From NCBI RefSeq assembly GCF_003610355.1, contig NZ_RAPY01000001.1:248001-312000 (forward strand): 64,000 nucleotides of DNA. The letters are read 5' to 3'. This document shows, piece by piece, positions 35,981 to 44,578 of this stretch. The translations under genes and the position numbers were made by a program. This DNA comes from Sphingobacterium detergens (lineage in GTDB: Bacteria; Bacteroidota; Bacteroidia; Sphingobacteriales; Sphingobacteriaceae). Under the pieces are notes generated by a model, which had not been told where the DNA came from, made no database searches, and saw only the letters and a list, made by a program, of their open reading frames with translations. Positions within the stretch are counted from its first letter, which is position 1; the number at the start of each line of letters is the position of its first letter.

Positions 35981-36772
35981 TTAATCCAAATAGAAGAAAA
36001 GCCGGCTGAATATTTGATTAGGCACCTTGGGTGCAATAAAATAGGGCTGAACTTTTCCCTTATCGTTCAATTTTGGGAAAAAGAATCCCTCAGCACCGAG
36101 CTTACTTTTTGTTTCATCACCTTCAAAAGCCCATTCCTCTGTATTGGCCTTTGTGAAATGAACCGTAGCACTCCGCAGATCGGCGGTTTTGTCAAAATCC
36201 TTGAGTGGCAGATAATCGACATAGACCCATGTTCCGGGAAGCACATTTTTTGCAATGTACTCCTTACGGACATCGCCCGAAGTTGCATTGATCTTCTGTA
36301 AGGAAATATCAATCGGGAAGTCAACGCTTTTATCATAAATGTAAAAGCCCAATTTATTGACATTGGGGTCAGCAGCGGGTGGAACCACCGCCTGTACCTT
36401 TCCATCAAAATAGAGGTAGTTGAAATTTACTCTGATGGTGTTTTCAGGCAATTCGGCACTGTAGACCACTTTCTTTGTCACGGTGTCAGTTAACGTCACC
36501 AGTCTTTTCTTTGCTGTTTTGTAGCTATAAGCAGTTGTAAAATGAATATTGCTCTGGGGCTGGATGATAAATTTACCATCTTTATGATCAAATACGGTGG
36601 TATCAATCGCTACGACCAAAGGATGCTCGCCGCCATGATAGCCATTGATCAGAATATGCATCGCGCGTTCGACCTCAGGAGTATCCTTGTTGCAGGCGCT
36701 GAAGAAAAACGGAATGCCGATCAGCAGCAGCGCAATGCATGGGAAAAATGTCTTTGTCAACAAATTTTTCAT
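35981..36772 (-). CDS. Lipoprotein, second of a related pair, function unknown
   Basis: 263 aa. The lipoprotein signal ends IPFFFSAC (Cys 27). The mature part is beta-rich with no family I can name. It resembles its upstream neighbour: both have a short hydrophobic strand after the lipobox, an IHFTTAYSY/AFGAKYNF-like segment, then NFNYLYFDGKVQAVVPP here against NLNLIYMNGKVGDFPVIP there. It is the last gene of the sigma-FecR-receptor operon, nine bases after that neighbour. It probably sits at the outer membrane and takes the place a SusD would have. Confidence 0.8.
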   Translation of the reverse strand: MKNLLTKTFFPCIALLLIGIPFFFSACNKDTPEVERAMHILINGYHGGEHPLVVAIDTTVFDHKDGKFIIQPQSNIHFTTAYSYKTAKKRLVTLTDTVTKKVVYSAELPENTIRVNFNYLYFDGKVQAVVPPAADPNVNKLGFYIYDKSVDFPIDISLQKINATSGDVRKEYIAKNVLPGTWVYVDYLPLKDFDKTADLRSATVHFTKANTEEWAFEGDETKSKLGAEGFFFPKLNDKGKVQPYFIAPKVPNQIFSRLFFYLD

Positions 36773-36781
36773 CTGTATAAA

Positions 36782-37585
36782 TTATAATTCTAAAACCTTA
36801 TTAAACTGTATCATATTATTAACCGGAGCTTCGTTGATGATGAATAACTTGGAAGCGGCCTTTGTGGGCGAGGGTGTCGGCGCAACCGAGATAAGCGGGT
36901 CGAATTGAAAGGAGGTCCCCGCTGTATACGGTATGTCTGTCCCGGCTTTATAAATATGGGCCCGAAACAATACGGGCGTTTTCTGCCCATTATATTCCTG
37001 TACGCCTAAGGGAAAGGGGGCAAAAGAAATGGGCTGTGAGAACTCATTGGGTTTTAAATTTTTGATCCGGATGACCTCTTCAAACACTTTGGGGATAAAA
37101 TAGTATTTCTTAAATACGATATCTACCGGTTCGCGGTAATTTAACATATTGGACTGGAACATATAGATTAATTGAACCTTGCCCTCTACCGGCGCCGGAA
37201 TCACCGGAAAATCGCCTACTTTTCCGTTCATGTAGATCAGATTGAGGTTTGTCTCAGCTGCGGTATCGGTAGCTTTGATTTCCCTTTCCAGCAGAATTTT
37301 ATCGGTCACTTTGGATTTCATGATAAATTTTAAGTGCTGTTTGTTTGGATCATTGAAATTATACTTGGCTCCAAAAGCGATTTTGCTAAACGCTGGCGTC
37401 ACTGTAGAGGGAAAGGTATCCAACTGAAGAATAAGTTCCTCATTGCTGTTATTATAACCACTTAAATTGATCAGGTGTATATTGGAATGATACAATAGGT
37501 CGTCTCCGCCTTTATTGCATGACAATAGGCTGAAGAGCAGAAAAAAGGAGATCGCCGTGGCTGTTAAGATTATTTTTGGTGTCAT
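36782..37585 (-). CDS. Lipoprotein, first of a related pair, function unknown
   Basis: 267 aa with a lipobox SLLSC (Cys 23). The body is beta-strand rich with LINLSGYNNSNEELILQLDTF at the start; no known domain recognised. It begins nine bases after the stop of the TonB-dependent receptor and nine bases before the sister lipoprotein, so the three are one translation unit. The similarity to the sister protein suggests an old tandem duplication. A role in ligand capture or receptor assembly is inference from position only. Confidence 0.8.
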   Translation of the reverse strand: MTPKIILTATAISFFLLFSLLSCNKGGDDLLYHSNIHLINLSGYNNSNEELILQLDTFPSTVTPAFSKIAFGAKYNFNDPNKQHLKFIMKSKVTDKILLEREIKATDTAAETNLNLIYMNGKVGDFPVIPAPVEGKVQLIYMFQSNMLNYREPVDIVFKKYYFIPKVFEEVIRIKNLKPNEFSQPISFAPFPLGVQEYNGQKTPVLFRAHIYKAGTDIPYTAGTSFQFDPLISVAPTPSPTKAASKLFIINEAPVNNMIQFNKVLEL

Positions 37586-37594
37586 AATAGTGAT

Positions 37595-40500
37595 TTAAAA
37601 TGTATATCCAATGGATAGGCTAAAGGAACTGCCCACTTTCCGGTTGAAGGTTTCTTTGTCGCCTACACGTGTCTTTTTGGTTCCATCCGCAGAGGTCTCG
37701 TAGTAGCCTTCCTCATATTTTTGAGAAAAGCCAAACTTCCATTCGTAGATCTCATCCCACTCTTGTGTCGGCCACTCGGAGTTTGATAAGCCTTTCCATC
37801 GATCTTGCACTTTGAACGTTTCGGTTCTGTTTACATAAAAACGGAATGGACTGTTCAGCAGATTGCTCAGGTTGAGTTTAAGGTCCAGATTCTTGTTTTT
37901 CAGTAATTTGTAGCTCAGTTGTGCATCGAGCTGATTGCGGGGGCGTTCGTATTCGATCAGCTCTTGGCTCATGGCGGTCATAAAGGTTTTATACCCCATA
38001 TGGTTGAAAGCCACGTTGGCACCTAAGCGGTCTCCGGCATATTGTAATGCTGCATTATAGACGACGGGTATCTGTCCATAGAGGGGACGTTTACTTTTCA
38101 GGAATTGTTTTTCGCGGTATTCAAAGGTATTTCCATATTTGTCGGTGCCGATGCCCTTGGCCCTGAATTCGGCCGATTGTACTTCTGAGCGTTGAAGTGT
38201 GACGTTTCCGCTGAAATTAAAATTCTCCAGTAGGGAGCCCGGAAGCATAAATCCTAAGTTTTTGCGGATATCAAATTCCAGTCCCTTTATTTTGGCCCAT
38301 TCCGAGTTATTGGTCGTTACATAGATGCGGTGTGAGGAATCCATCATCTGCTGGTACAACTCGATCGGGTTTTGAAAATATTTATAGAAAAATCCAATTG
38401 AAATGACTTCCGCAATGGAAGGATACCATTCCAAACGCATATCATAGTGGTTAATTACAGTGGATAGGACGCCTTCATTCCGACGGTAAGCGCCGCCCAG
38501 TGCCGGATCCTGACGCACCATTCTGGAGTTTTCAATCAATGCGGGACGGACCACCGATTGCGAATAGGCCATCCGGATATTGAAATCCTGTAATGGCGTC
38601 AATGTCAGGCTCGCCGATGGCAGGTAGCGCCAGGTTTTCTCTTCTGTTTCGGGATCTGCCGTCATGCCCACCAATTTTCCGGTCGCTGGATCGACAAAGC
38701 GTTGTTTCTGCATGGCAATGGTGCGTGCATCCATTTGCAGGTCATTATCGCCGTTTTGCAAACTTTTATATTTGAAGTATTCGGCACGTAATCCCCATGT
38801 CAGTCGAATCCAGGAATTGAACCGGTTGTCTAGCATGCCATAGACCGCCTGGTTGACGTTTTTCCCCTCATAGGCACTGATAGAGAAGGCGGCAGGATAA
38901 TAGAACATCCCATGCAAAGGATCTTTAAGCTCCAGGTATTTCGACCAGGTATTTACGGGGGAGAGGGTGTTGGCATCGACCGAAACGATCGGCAGCGAGA
39001 CCCATTCAAAAAGTCCATGCCGATCCATAAACTGATAGCCGGCTTTCAGGATCTGCTTTTGCCCAAACCAATTCGTCTGGTAGCTCAAGGCACCCTCAGC
39101 AATTTTATTGGTCTCCGTATAATGGTATTCGGAGCGTGTAAATGTCCCGTCCCCGGCATTGGCATAGTGCGAAGGGGTAACATTGTAAATGGTATCATTT
39201 AAGAGGCCGATCGGAGCGAGCCAGGCTTCGGTGGCATCTTTCTCGAGGTTGTTTAGGCGATTGCGGGCTACATTCCATTCCAGCTTAAAATTGCCAAAGC
39301 GATGCTCCCCGTCCAGCCTATTCTGGAGCATATTGATAAATTTGGGGCGGTCATATTCTCGAATGGCAGGTCTCGAATCGTAGCCAATATCATTTCCCCA
39401 GCCCTGGATCACGGAAAACTGATTGTTGAACATGCGGGAATAAAAGTTGCGGGAGGTTATTTTGTGATTTTTGCTGTTCCAGCCCAGGTTGATCAATCCG
39501 CTTAAGCTCGAATTAAAGTTGTACTGCATGGAGGTCGTCGGATGGATTTCTTTTCCAGTGCTGATATCGTAGGTTGTCCCCTCGACTTTCTGCCAATTGC
39601 CGCGTTCAAAATTGGAGATATTATCAATAGACTGTTCATTTCGATAGCTGATCGAACCTACAAATCCAAAGATGCCCTTCATCGTATTGTAACTCCGTCC
39701 CAGGCTGAACTGATAGTTTTGCCCGGGTAGCGCCGTATATTTTCGTGTACCCAAACGTTCTAATCCGCCGATGCGTTTGTTCTGTGCAGCGATCATTTCC
39801 GGTGTAAAAGGTGTCACGCCTTCAGGTACGGGTTTATAGGGGTTGGCAGGATCATAATTGATACCGTTGAACACGGTTAAATCCCTTGGGAAATTGCCCC
39901 GCGTGCCGTCGTCAAATGCCAGGTAGTCCCAGCCGCCACGACCGTAGCCCAGGAAGTCCTTGCCCGTTGATCCATTGATATACTTAGTTCCTAGCGAAAA
40001 GGAGGTGAAGTTTTTGACTGGAATAGCCAGGGTATTGATCTGGACCAGTCCACCACCAAAACCAAAGCTCAGATCTGGCGATGAAGTCTTGTGGATAACG
40101 ACATTGTCGATCAGGTTGCTCGGTACAATATCAAACTCGAAGTCCCGTACCTGTACGTCGGTACTCGGGAGGGTGGCGCCATCCATCATGGCCAGGTTAT
40201 ACCGTTCGGCAATACCCCGGATCACAACACGGCGGTTGTCATTGGTACTGACACCAGCGATGCGTTTTAAGGTTTCACCAACGTTTTTGTCCGGTAAAAC
40301 GGCTATCTGCTCGCGACTGATACCGTTGGAGATCGTCGCTGCATTTTTTTGCTTGGTATATAGAGAAGCAATACTTTCCTGTTTATAACTTCCCGTGACA
40401 ACGACCTGCTCTAAGCTTTTGATCACATCTTTTAAAACGATGCTTAGGTTGGTCTGCTTCCCGGCATGGACAACGATGTCGGTGATCCTTTTTGTCTGAT

Positions 40501-41050
40501 GGGAAATGTAACGGACTTCAATGGTATAGGTTCCGGCAGGGATATTCAACGTATAGCTTCCATCGGCTTTACTTTTTAGAGACTGGCTGGTTTGGAGCAC
40601 AGTGATACTCGCATCTGCGAGTGCTTCACCATTTTCGTTTGTAATCCTTCCGCTGATATTTCCCTTTTGTTGGGTCCCGATTTTTTCTGCGTTGTGGGAT
40701 AGTGAAAGGGGGATAACTGCTGTTTTTTTTGCCGAAACGATCACGGATTGATCCTTCAGCACAAAGGTCAGCGGTTGGTTTTTGAAAATTTCTGTCAGTA
40801 CACGATTTATATCGGTGTTGCGGGTTTCTATGGTGACCGGTCTGGACATTTTAAGAAGGCTGCCTTCGACTAAAAAACCATAACCTGTCTGCGTACTTAT
40901 TTTTTTGAATACCTTGGCCAGGGAGCTGTTCTTCTCGGAGAGACTGATGTTTTGTCCTATCGCCCCAAAGCTGATCTGTAGCATGCCAAAAAGTGTCATG
41001 AAGGTGGTTAGCTTCATTTTCAATCGTATTTTTGTATTTTTTTTATACAT
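37595..41050 (-). CDS. TonB-dependent receptor with STN domain, not of the SusC type
   Basis: 1151 aa. Signal peptide ends about residue 33 (SFGAIGQ). STN domain about 35-105, then a regulatory-like beta domain about 130-208. LEQVVVTGSY near 213-222 precedes the plug. Residues 244-267 contain ISREQIAVLPDKNVGETL and RIAGV, which strongly recalls the plug of the proteobacterial TonB-Xanth-Caul receptor family, many of whose members import carbohydrates without a SusD. The barrel ends with GYTF. It lies downstream of its own sigma/FecR pair and upstream of two lipoproteins. Substrate unknown; a siderophore or haem is the main alternative to a glycan. Confidence 0.92.
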   Translation of the reverse strand: MYKKNTKIRLKMKLTTFMTLFGMLQISFGAIGQNISLSEKNSSLAKVFKKISTQTGYGFLVEGSLLKMSRPVTIETRNTDINRVLTEIFKNQPLTFVLKDQSVIVSAKKTAVIPLSLSHNAEKIGTQQKGNISGRITNENGEALADASITVLQTSQSLKSKADGSYTLNIPAGTYTIEVRYISHQTKRITDIVVHAGKQTNLSIVLKDVIKSLEQVVVTGSYKQESIASLYTKQKNAATISNGISREQIAVLPDKNVGETLKRIAGVSTNDNRRVVIRGIAERYNLAMMDGATLPSTDVQVRDFEFDIVPSNLIDNVVIHKTSSPDLSFGFGGGLVQINTLAIPVKNFTSFSLGTKYINGSTGKDFLGYGRGGWDYLAFDDGTRGNFPRDLTVFNGINYDPANPYKPVPEGVTPFTPEMIAAQNKRIGGLERLGTRKYTALPGQNYQFSLGRSYNTMKGIFGFVGSISYRNEQSIDNISNFERGNWQKVEGTTYDISTGKEIHPTTSMQYNFNSSLSGLINLGWNSKNHKITSRNFYSRMFNNQFSVIQGWGNDIGYDSRPAIREYDRPKFINMLQNRLDGEHRFGNFKLEWNVARNRLNNLEKDATEAWLAPIGLLNDTIYNVTPSHYANAGDGTFTRSEYHYTETNKIAEGALSYQTNWFGQKQILKAGYQFMDRHGLFEWVSLPIVSVDANTLSPVNTWSKYLELKDPLHGMFYYPAAFSISAYEGKNVNQAVYGMLDNRFNSWIRLTWGLRAEYFKYKSLQNGDNDLQMDARTIAMQKQRFVDPATGKLVGMTADPETEEKTWRYLPSASLTLTPLQDFNIRMAYSQSVVRPALIENSRMVRQDPALGGAYRRNEGVLSTVINHYDMRLEWYPSIAEVISIGFFYKYFQNPIELYQQMMDSSHRIYVTTNNSEWAKIKGLEFDIRKNLGFMLPGSLLENFNFSGNVTLQRSEVQSAEFRAKGIGTDKYGNTFEYREKQFLKSKRPLYGQIPVVYNAALQYAGDRLGANVAFNHMGYKTFMTAMSQELIEYERPRNQLDAQLSYKLLKNKNLDLKLNLSNLLNSPFRFYVNRTETFKVQDRWKGLSNSEWPTQEWDEIYEWKFGFSQKYEEGYYETSADGTKKTRVGDKETFNRKVGSSFSLSIGYTF

Positions 41051-41112
41051 TTGTTAAGCTGAAATATGTGTTAAATCGGATCGAGAAATTCATTTGCCTA
41101 TTCCGGCTATAG

Positions 41113-41139
41113 GCCAGTAGTGTTAGGACCACTATTGGC
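41113..41139 (-). promoter_or_regulatory. Hairpin between fecR and the receptor gene
   Basis: GCCAGTAGTG (41113-41122) and CACTATTGGC (41130-41139) form a 10-bp stem including one G-T pair, with a 7-base loop. It is placed like the hairpin at 17251-17279 in another sigma/FecR operon. Confidence 0.4.
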
Positions 41140-41169
41140 TTTTTTTGGAATTAGGCATCAGGTTGTGTG

Positions 41170-42333
41170 TTATTTTTTTTCTACAATAAGCCTCCTTCCT
41201 TGCATCTCTACCTGAATGCTTTTAAACGTTTTTAATAGATTTAATACTTTTTCAAAAGGCCAGGACCGCGGTATTCTTCCCGTAAAGGTTTCCTTTGTTG
41301 CGGTACCATTATAGTGGATGTCCACATTATACCAACGGCCCAGTTCGTCGATAACGCTGCCGATATCGGCATCTGTAAAATCAAAATAGCCCTCTTTCCA
41401 GGCGATTACTTCTGCCGGGTCCACATTTTTTACGGACATCGCATGTGCGGCTACAATGCCCTGTTCACCAGGCTTGAGGATAATGCGCTGATGGCTATTG
41501 GTCAAGGCGATAGAGCCGCTTAAGAGGGTTGTTTTAGCACTAGATTTGGCGTTGTAAGTATTGACGTTAAAGTGTGTGCCTAGCACTTCGATCAGTTGAT
41601 TTTCAGACTTCACGCGGAAAGGCATGGCAGCGTTGTGCGCCACCTCAAAGTACACTTCGCCTGTGATCGTCACTTCCCGCGAAGTCCCCTGGAAGGCGGA
41701 AGGGTAAGTGATCGAGGATTGTGCATTCAACCAGACTTGGGTGCCATCGGCTAAGGTCAACTGGTATCTGCCACCCCGTGGGGTCGAGAGTGTATTGGTA
41801 TGCACCTTGCTGACTTTTTTGCTGGCTGTGTAAACCAGATTGCCGGGTTTCAGTTTGTTGATATGAATGTTGCCTTCGGCGCTGAGCTCTCCGTTTTTGG
41901 AGTTATCCAATAGGATCTTTTCACCATTACCGAGTGTTAAGGTGGCTTGATCCGTCGCGGGATTGATGTTGCTGCTTAGTTCTTCTGCGCTGCTGGGTAG
42001 CTTGTCAGCCTGCTTCTGGAAGATATAAAATGAGACTGCACAGATGAGAATTAAGGATGCGGCGGCTTGCCATAGCCTATTGCCCGGATTTAGGGAAAAT
42101 CGCTTTTTGGGCATTGCTGCTGAGAATGTCTCAGGACCGATCTGATCGAAGATCTTTTGCTGCAGTTGCTTTTTTCTGACCGCACGTTCTTCGGCGCTTA
42201 AACTATCGATGAGATCTGGATTGGCTTCAAAGGAAGCATACCAATCTTCAAGCTGCTGTAGCTCATCTTCGGTGATGGTTCCTGCTTCGTATTTAGCGAG
42301 TATATCGAGTATCTGTTGATTTTGATCGTCCAT
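41170..42333 (-). CDS. FecR-family anti-sigma factor
   Basis: 387 aa. A cytoplasmic part is followed by a membrane helix at about 88-106 (LWQAAASLILICAVSFYIF). The FecR domain is at about 185-280 (LTLADGTQVWLNAQSSITYP, VTITGEVYFEVAHNAAMPF), and a DUF4974-like C-terminal domain at about 310-387 (VIDELGRWYNVDIHYNG). It lies 75 bases after the sigma gene and 119 bases before the receptor gene; the hairpin at 41113-41139 is in that second gap. Confidence 0.93.
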   Translation of the reverse strand: MDDQNQQILDILAKYEAGTITEDELQQLEDWYASFEANPDLIDSLSAEERAVRKKQLQQKIFDQIGPETFSAAMPKKRFSLNPGNRLWQAAASLILICAVSFYIFQKQADKLPSSAEELSSNINPATDQATLTLGNGEKILLDNSKNGELSAEGNIHINKLKPGNLVYTASKKVSKVHTNTLSTPRGGRYQLTLADGTQVWLNAQSSITYPSAFQGTSREVTITGEVYFEVAHNAAMPFRVKSENQLIEVLGTHFNVNTYNAKSSAKTTLLSGSIALTNSHQRIILKPGEQGIVAAHAMSVKNVDPAEVIAWKEGYFDFTDADIGSVIDELGRWYNVDIHYNGTATKETFTGRIPRSWPFEKVLNLLKTFKSIQVEMQGRRLIVEKK

Positions 42334-42408
42334 TTCCTTTGCTTTATACTAACTAGTACCCTAAGTATTTAAAAGCGGGAACAGGAATTTCAAAAAAAAT
42401 GATTTTAC

Positions 42409-43017
42409 TTAATTTTTATGCGTGTACAGTAGCAGTACCAGATAGAAAATATCCATTTGATGTTCTTTGATTTCGCTGCGCATAATATTCATGGATTTGG
42501 TGATGTGCTTACGGACCATGGCCACGGAAATATTCAATTGGTCGGCAATATCCTGATTAGAACGTTTTTCGAAACGACTCAATAGAAAAACCTCTTTGCA
42601 GGTGGCTGGCATTTTTTCGGTGATCTGAAAAATCTCGGCATGGATTTGTTTCGCCTCCAGGATATTGTCGGGCTGAATAGGAGCGGTATAGCCGCTGTAA
42701 GCTACTGTTTCGATATATTTATCCTGGATCTTTTGTGCCCGATAGGTTTTAAAGACCTGAAATTTAATCGCTGTTTTTAGGTAAGCCGAAAGGGAATGGC
42801 TGACTTGAATTTCCTTCCGCCGTAAATAAAAATTGACGAAAACATCCTGAACGATTTCCTCTGCCATAGCAAGGGAGAGCGTCCTTTTCCCGGCGAGATT
42901 GATCAAGGGTTCCCAATAGCGGTTATAGAGTTCAGAAAAAGCAGCTTTATTGTCTTGCGATTGGACCAAATCGAGCAGTTCCTGATCTGTAAGCGCTGTA
43001 AATTCATAATTAGCCAT
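42409..43017 (-). CDS. ECF RNA polymerase sigma factor, FecI-like
   Basis: 202 aa. Region 2 is at about 20-90 (LYNRYWEPLINLAGKRTLSLAMAEEIVQDVFVNFY), and the region-4 helix-turn-helix at about 145-185 (RSNQDIADQLNISVAMVRKHITKSM). It heads the operon for the SusD-less TonB receptor. A -7 box and a long palindrome lie upstream, so its own transcription may be under a separate repressor or activator. Confidence 0.93.
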   Translation of the reverse strand: MANYEFTALTDQELLDLVQSQDNKAAFSELYNRYWEPLINLAGKRTLSLAMAEEIVQDVFVNFYLRRKEIQVSHSLSAYLKTAIKFQVFKTYRAQKIQDKYIETVAYSGYTAPIQPDNILEAKQIHAEIFQITEKMPATCKEVFLLSRFEKRSNQDIADQLNISVAMVRKHITKSMNIMRSEIKEHQMDIFYLVLLLYTHKN

Positions 43018-43034
43018 GATAATTAAGCAAAGAC

Positions 43035-43042
43035 CAAATATA
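43035..43042 (-). promoter_or_regulatory. -7 element of the sigma gene
   Basis: Read on the minus strand, TATATTTG is a full match to TAnnTTTG, 17 bases before the ATG at 43017. No -33 TTTG stands at the right distance, which would fit a promoter needing an activator. Confidence 0.5.
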
Positions 43043-43070
43043 GATAGGCAATTATACCTCTGCGTTTTAC

Positions 43071-43095
43071 GAATATTAATAAATTATTAATATTC
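43071..43095. promoter_or_regulatory. 25-base perfect palindrome, candidate operator
   Basis: GAATATTAATAA (43071-43082) and TTATTAATATTC (43084-43095) are perfect 12-bp arms around one central A. It lies about 30 bases upstream of the -7 box of the sigma gene, in the 260-base gap between divergent genes. The length of symmetry is beyond what AT-richness usually gives. Confidence 0.6.
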
Positions 43096-43143
43096 ATTTG
43101 GTCTGTTGTAGCACTGTAGGGCTCTAATTTTTTTTTATTCTTT

Positions 43144-43187
43144 ACTTTTGACTATTGTTGTTTAATGGTCAAAAGTTTTTATATTTG
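43144..43187 (+). promoter_or_regulatory. Promoter of the 78-aa gene overlapped by an inverted repeat
   Basis: GTTG (43157-43160), 19 bp, then TATATTTG (43180-43187) fit a Bacteroidota promoter with one mismatch. The inverted repeat ACTTTTGAC (43144-43152) and GTCAAAAGT (43168-43176) brackets the -33 box, an arrangement expected of a repressor site. Confidence 0.55.
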
Positions 43188-43277
43188 TTACGCTAAATAA
43201 CGGGATATAGCCTAAGCTGATCGGGACAATCGGTTTGTCGCTATGGATTTCGTTATGGACAAAAAATACAGGGAAAA

Positions 43278-43514
43278 ATGAAATATTACTTACTAACCTT
43301 TGCTGTTTCGGCCCAGGTATTGGCCAAACGTGCAGATCTAATCACCTATCTCAGTCGGCATATTGCTGATCTAAAATATATTTCGGCAGACTTACAGGAT
43401 AAACTATGTACAATTACGGTGCGCACCTTAAAACGTGATGAGGCTGCTATTCTTAACCTTATTGCGATCAGGGGATTTAACGCAGCGTTTTTATCGGCGA
43501 CAGAGAGCGCGTAA
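43278..43514 (+). CDS. Small hypothetical protein, 78 aa
   Basis: Not recognised. The pattern of strands and helices (MKYYLLTFAVS, helix with LITYLSRHIADL, CTITVRTLKRDEAAILNLIAIRGFNAAFL) suggests a ferredoxin-like fold similar to heavy-metal-associated domains, but there is no CxxC metal site, only one Cys. There is no signal peptide. It has its own well-formed promoter bracketed by an inverted repeat, which speaks for a regulated gene. It is divergent from the sigma gene of the SusD-less receptor operon. Confidence 0.6.
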   Translation: MKYYLLTFAVSAQVLAKRADLITYLSRHIADLKYISADLQDKLCTITVRTLKRDEAAILNLIAIRGFNAAFLSATESA

Positions 43515-43601
43515 GCGACTATAAGCTCTGCTAGCTGTCTGATCTTTTCCTGCTGGTATTCGCTGTATTCAAGGTCTCCCGTTGAACTCGCTGTTTTGTT
43601 G

Positions 43602-43634
43602 TTTAATTAATGTTTTTTTATTATTTAATTAATG
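43602..43634. repeat. Direct repeat TTTAATTAATG, two copies
   Basis: TTTAATTAATG at 43602-43612 and 43624-43634, 22 bases apart (two helical turns), lies 60-90 bases upstream of the lipoprotein gene at 43696. It may be a tandem regulator site; the region is AT-rich, so chance is possible. Confidence 0.4.
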
Positions 43635-43695
43635 AAATATTTTGTAGGTTTGCTGATCTTATGGTCCAGTTAATTGCTGTATAATTTATATTTCT

Positions 43696-44565
43696 ATGTT
43701 AAAATATTTAAGTGTTTTTGCTTTTTCGACTTTACTTGTCTTTAGTTGTTCAGATAAATACGAACAATTGGATCAAGATGATAAGGATAAAGAACCCAAA
43801 GAAGAGGCTGTAAAACCGCTGCCATTGCATCTTATTGCTGATAATAGAAAGGCTGGCATTTATGATATGGTGCTCTTCACCTTAAAGGACAGCACGTATA
43901 AAGGCCCCAATGAATCGATTGCGGTTTCCCTGATGTATAGCGACTTGGATTCGCTTATTTGGGAAGTGGGGGGGAGCTCCCAAAAGTTTAATCTTTTGCG
44001 TCAACATGGAGGTGGTTATTCTTTTACAACGGAATGGGGGCACAATTTCTACCTTCCGGGTACCTATAAAATCTTTTTATCGGGTTATAAGGACAATAAT
44101 AGGCTGGTCAGGGATTCGATGAATGTCAATATTTCGGCCTCAGCTGATTTTTTGAATGTCAGTTGGGATCAGGTTAAAAATTTAGGTCAAAATACTGGCT
44201 ACACAAGCAATGGCACCTTGGGCTATGAATTTCAGATTCTGAATAGAAATAACGATCATGTATTATCTTCCACACTCACGATCACATTTGATTCCACAGA
44301 TTTTAGGAAACCCAATCCTGACTTAGCTGATAAAGAACAGGCGGCGCTTTCAGCCTATATCACGCAGTTGTATGGCAAAGCAGCTTTTGAAGGTGACGAA
44401 GCGGTTTTAAACCAACAGTTTAAGCAACTTTTTAAATCATCGATACCGAAAGATAAAGTGCTGAAAATCTGGAAAACAAAGAAATCCAATATTGCCTTGT
44501 TGTACCGGAAGCGTGAAGAGAGTGATATTTTTCATTATTGGGTGCATGCCGAGCCTATTGGTTAA
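43696..44565 (+). CDS. Lipoprotein, hypothetical
   Basis: 289 aa. Lipobox LLVFSC (Cys 18), followed by an acidic-lysine linker (DQDDKDKEPKEEAVKP) that would lift the domain off the membrane. The rest looks like immunoglobulin-like beta domains (DMVLFTLKDSTYKG, WEVGGSSQKF, FYLPGTYKIFLSGYKDNN) with an alpha-helical segment at 210-255. No family recognised. It is convergent with the next gene, with only 13 bases between the two stops. Confidence 0.8.
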   Translation: MLKYLSVFAFSTLLVFSCSDKYEQLDQDDKDKEPKEEAVKPLPLHLIADNRKAGIYDMVLFTLKDSTYKGPNESIAVSLMYSDLDSLIWEVGGSSQKFNLLRQHGGGYSFTTEWGHNFYLPGTYKIFLSGYKDNNRLVRDSMNVNISASADFLNVSWDQVKNLGQNTGYTSNGTLGYEFQILNRNNDHVLSSTLTITFDSTDFRKPNPDLADKEQAALSAYITQLYGKAAFEGDEAVLNQQFKQLFKSSIPKDKVLKIWKTKKSNIALLYRKREESDIFHYWVHAEPIG

Positions 44566-44578
44566 GGGTATCGGCAAT

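Noticed and set aside
17352-41050. Recent duplication because two receptors are both 1151 aa
   Set aside because: The sequences differ throughout and belong to different plug types; the equal length is coincidence.
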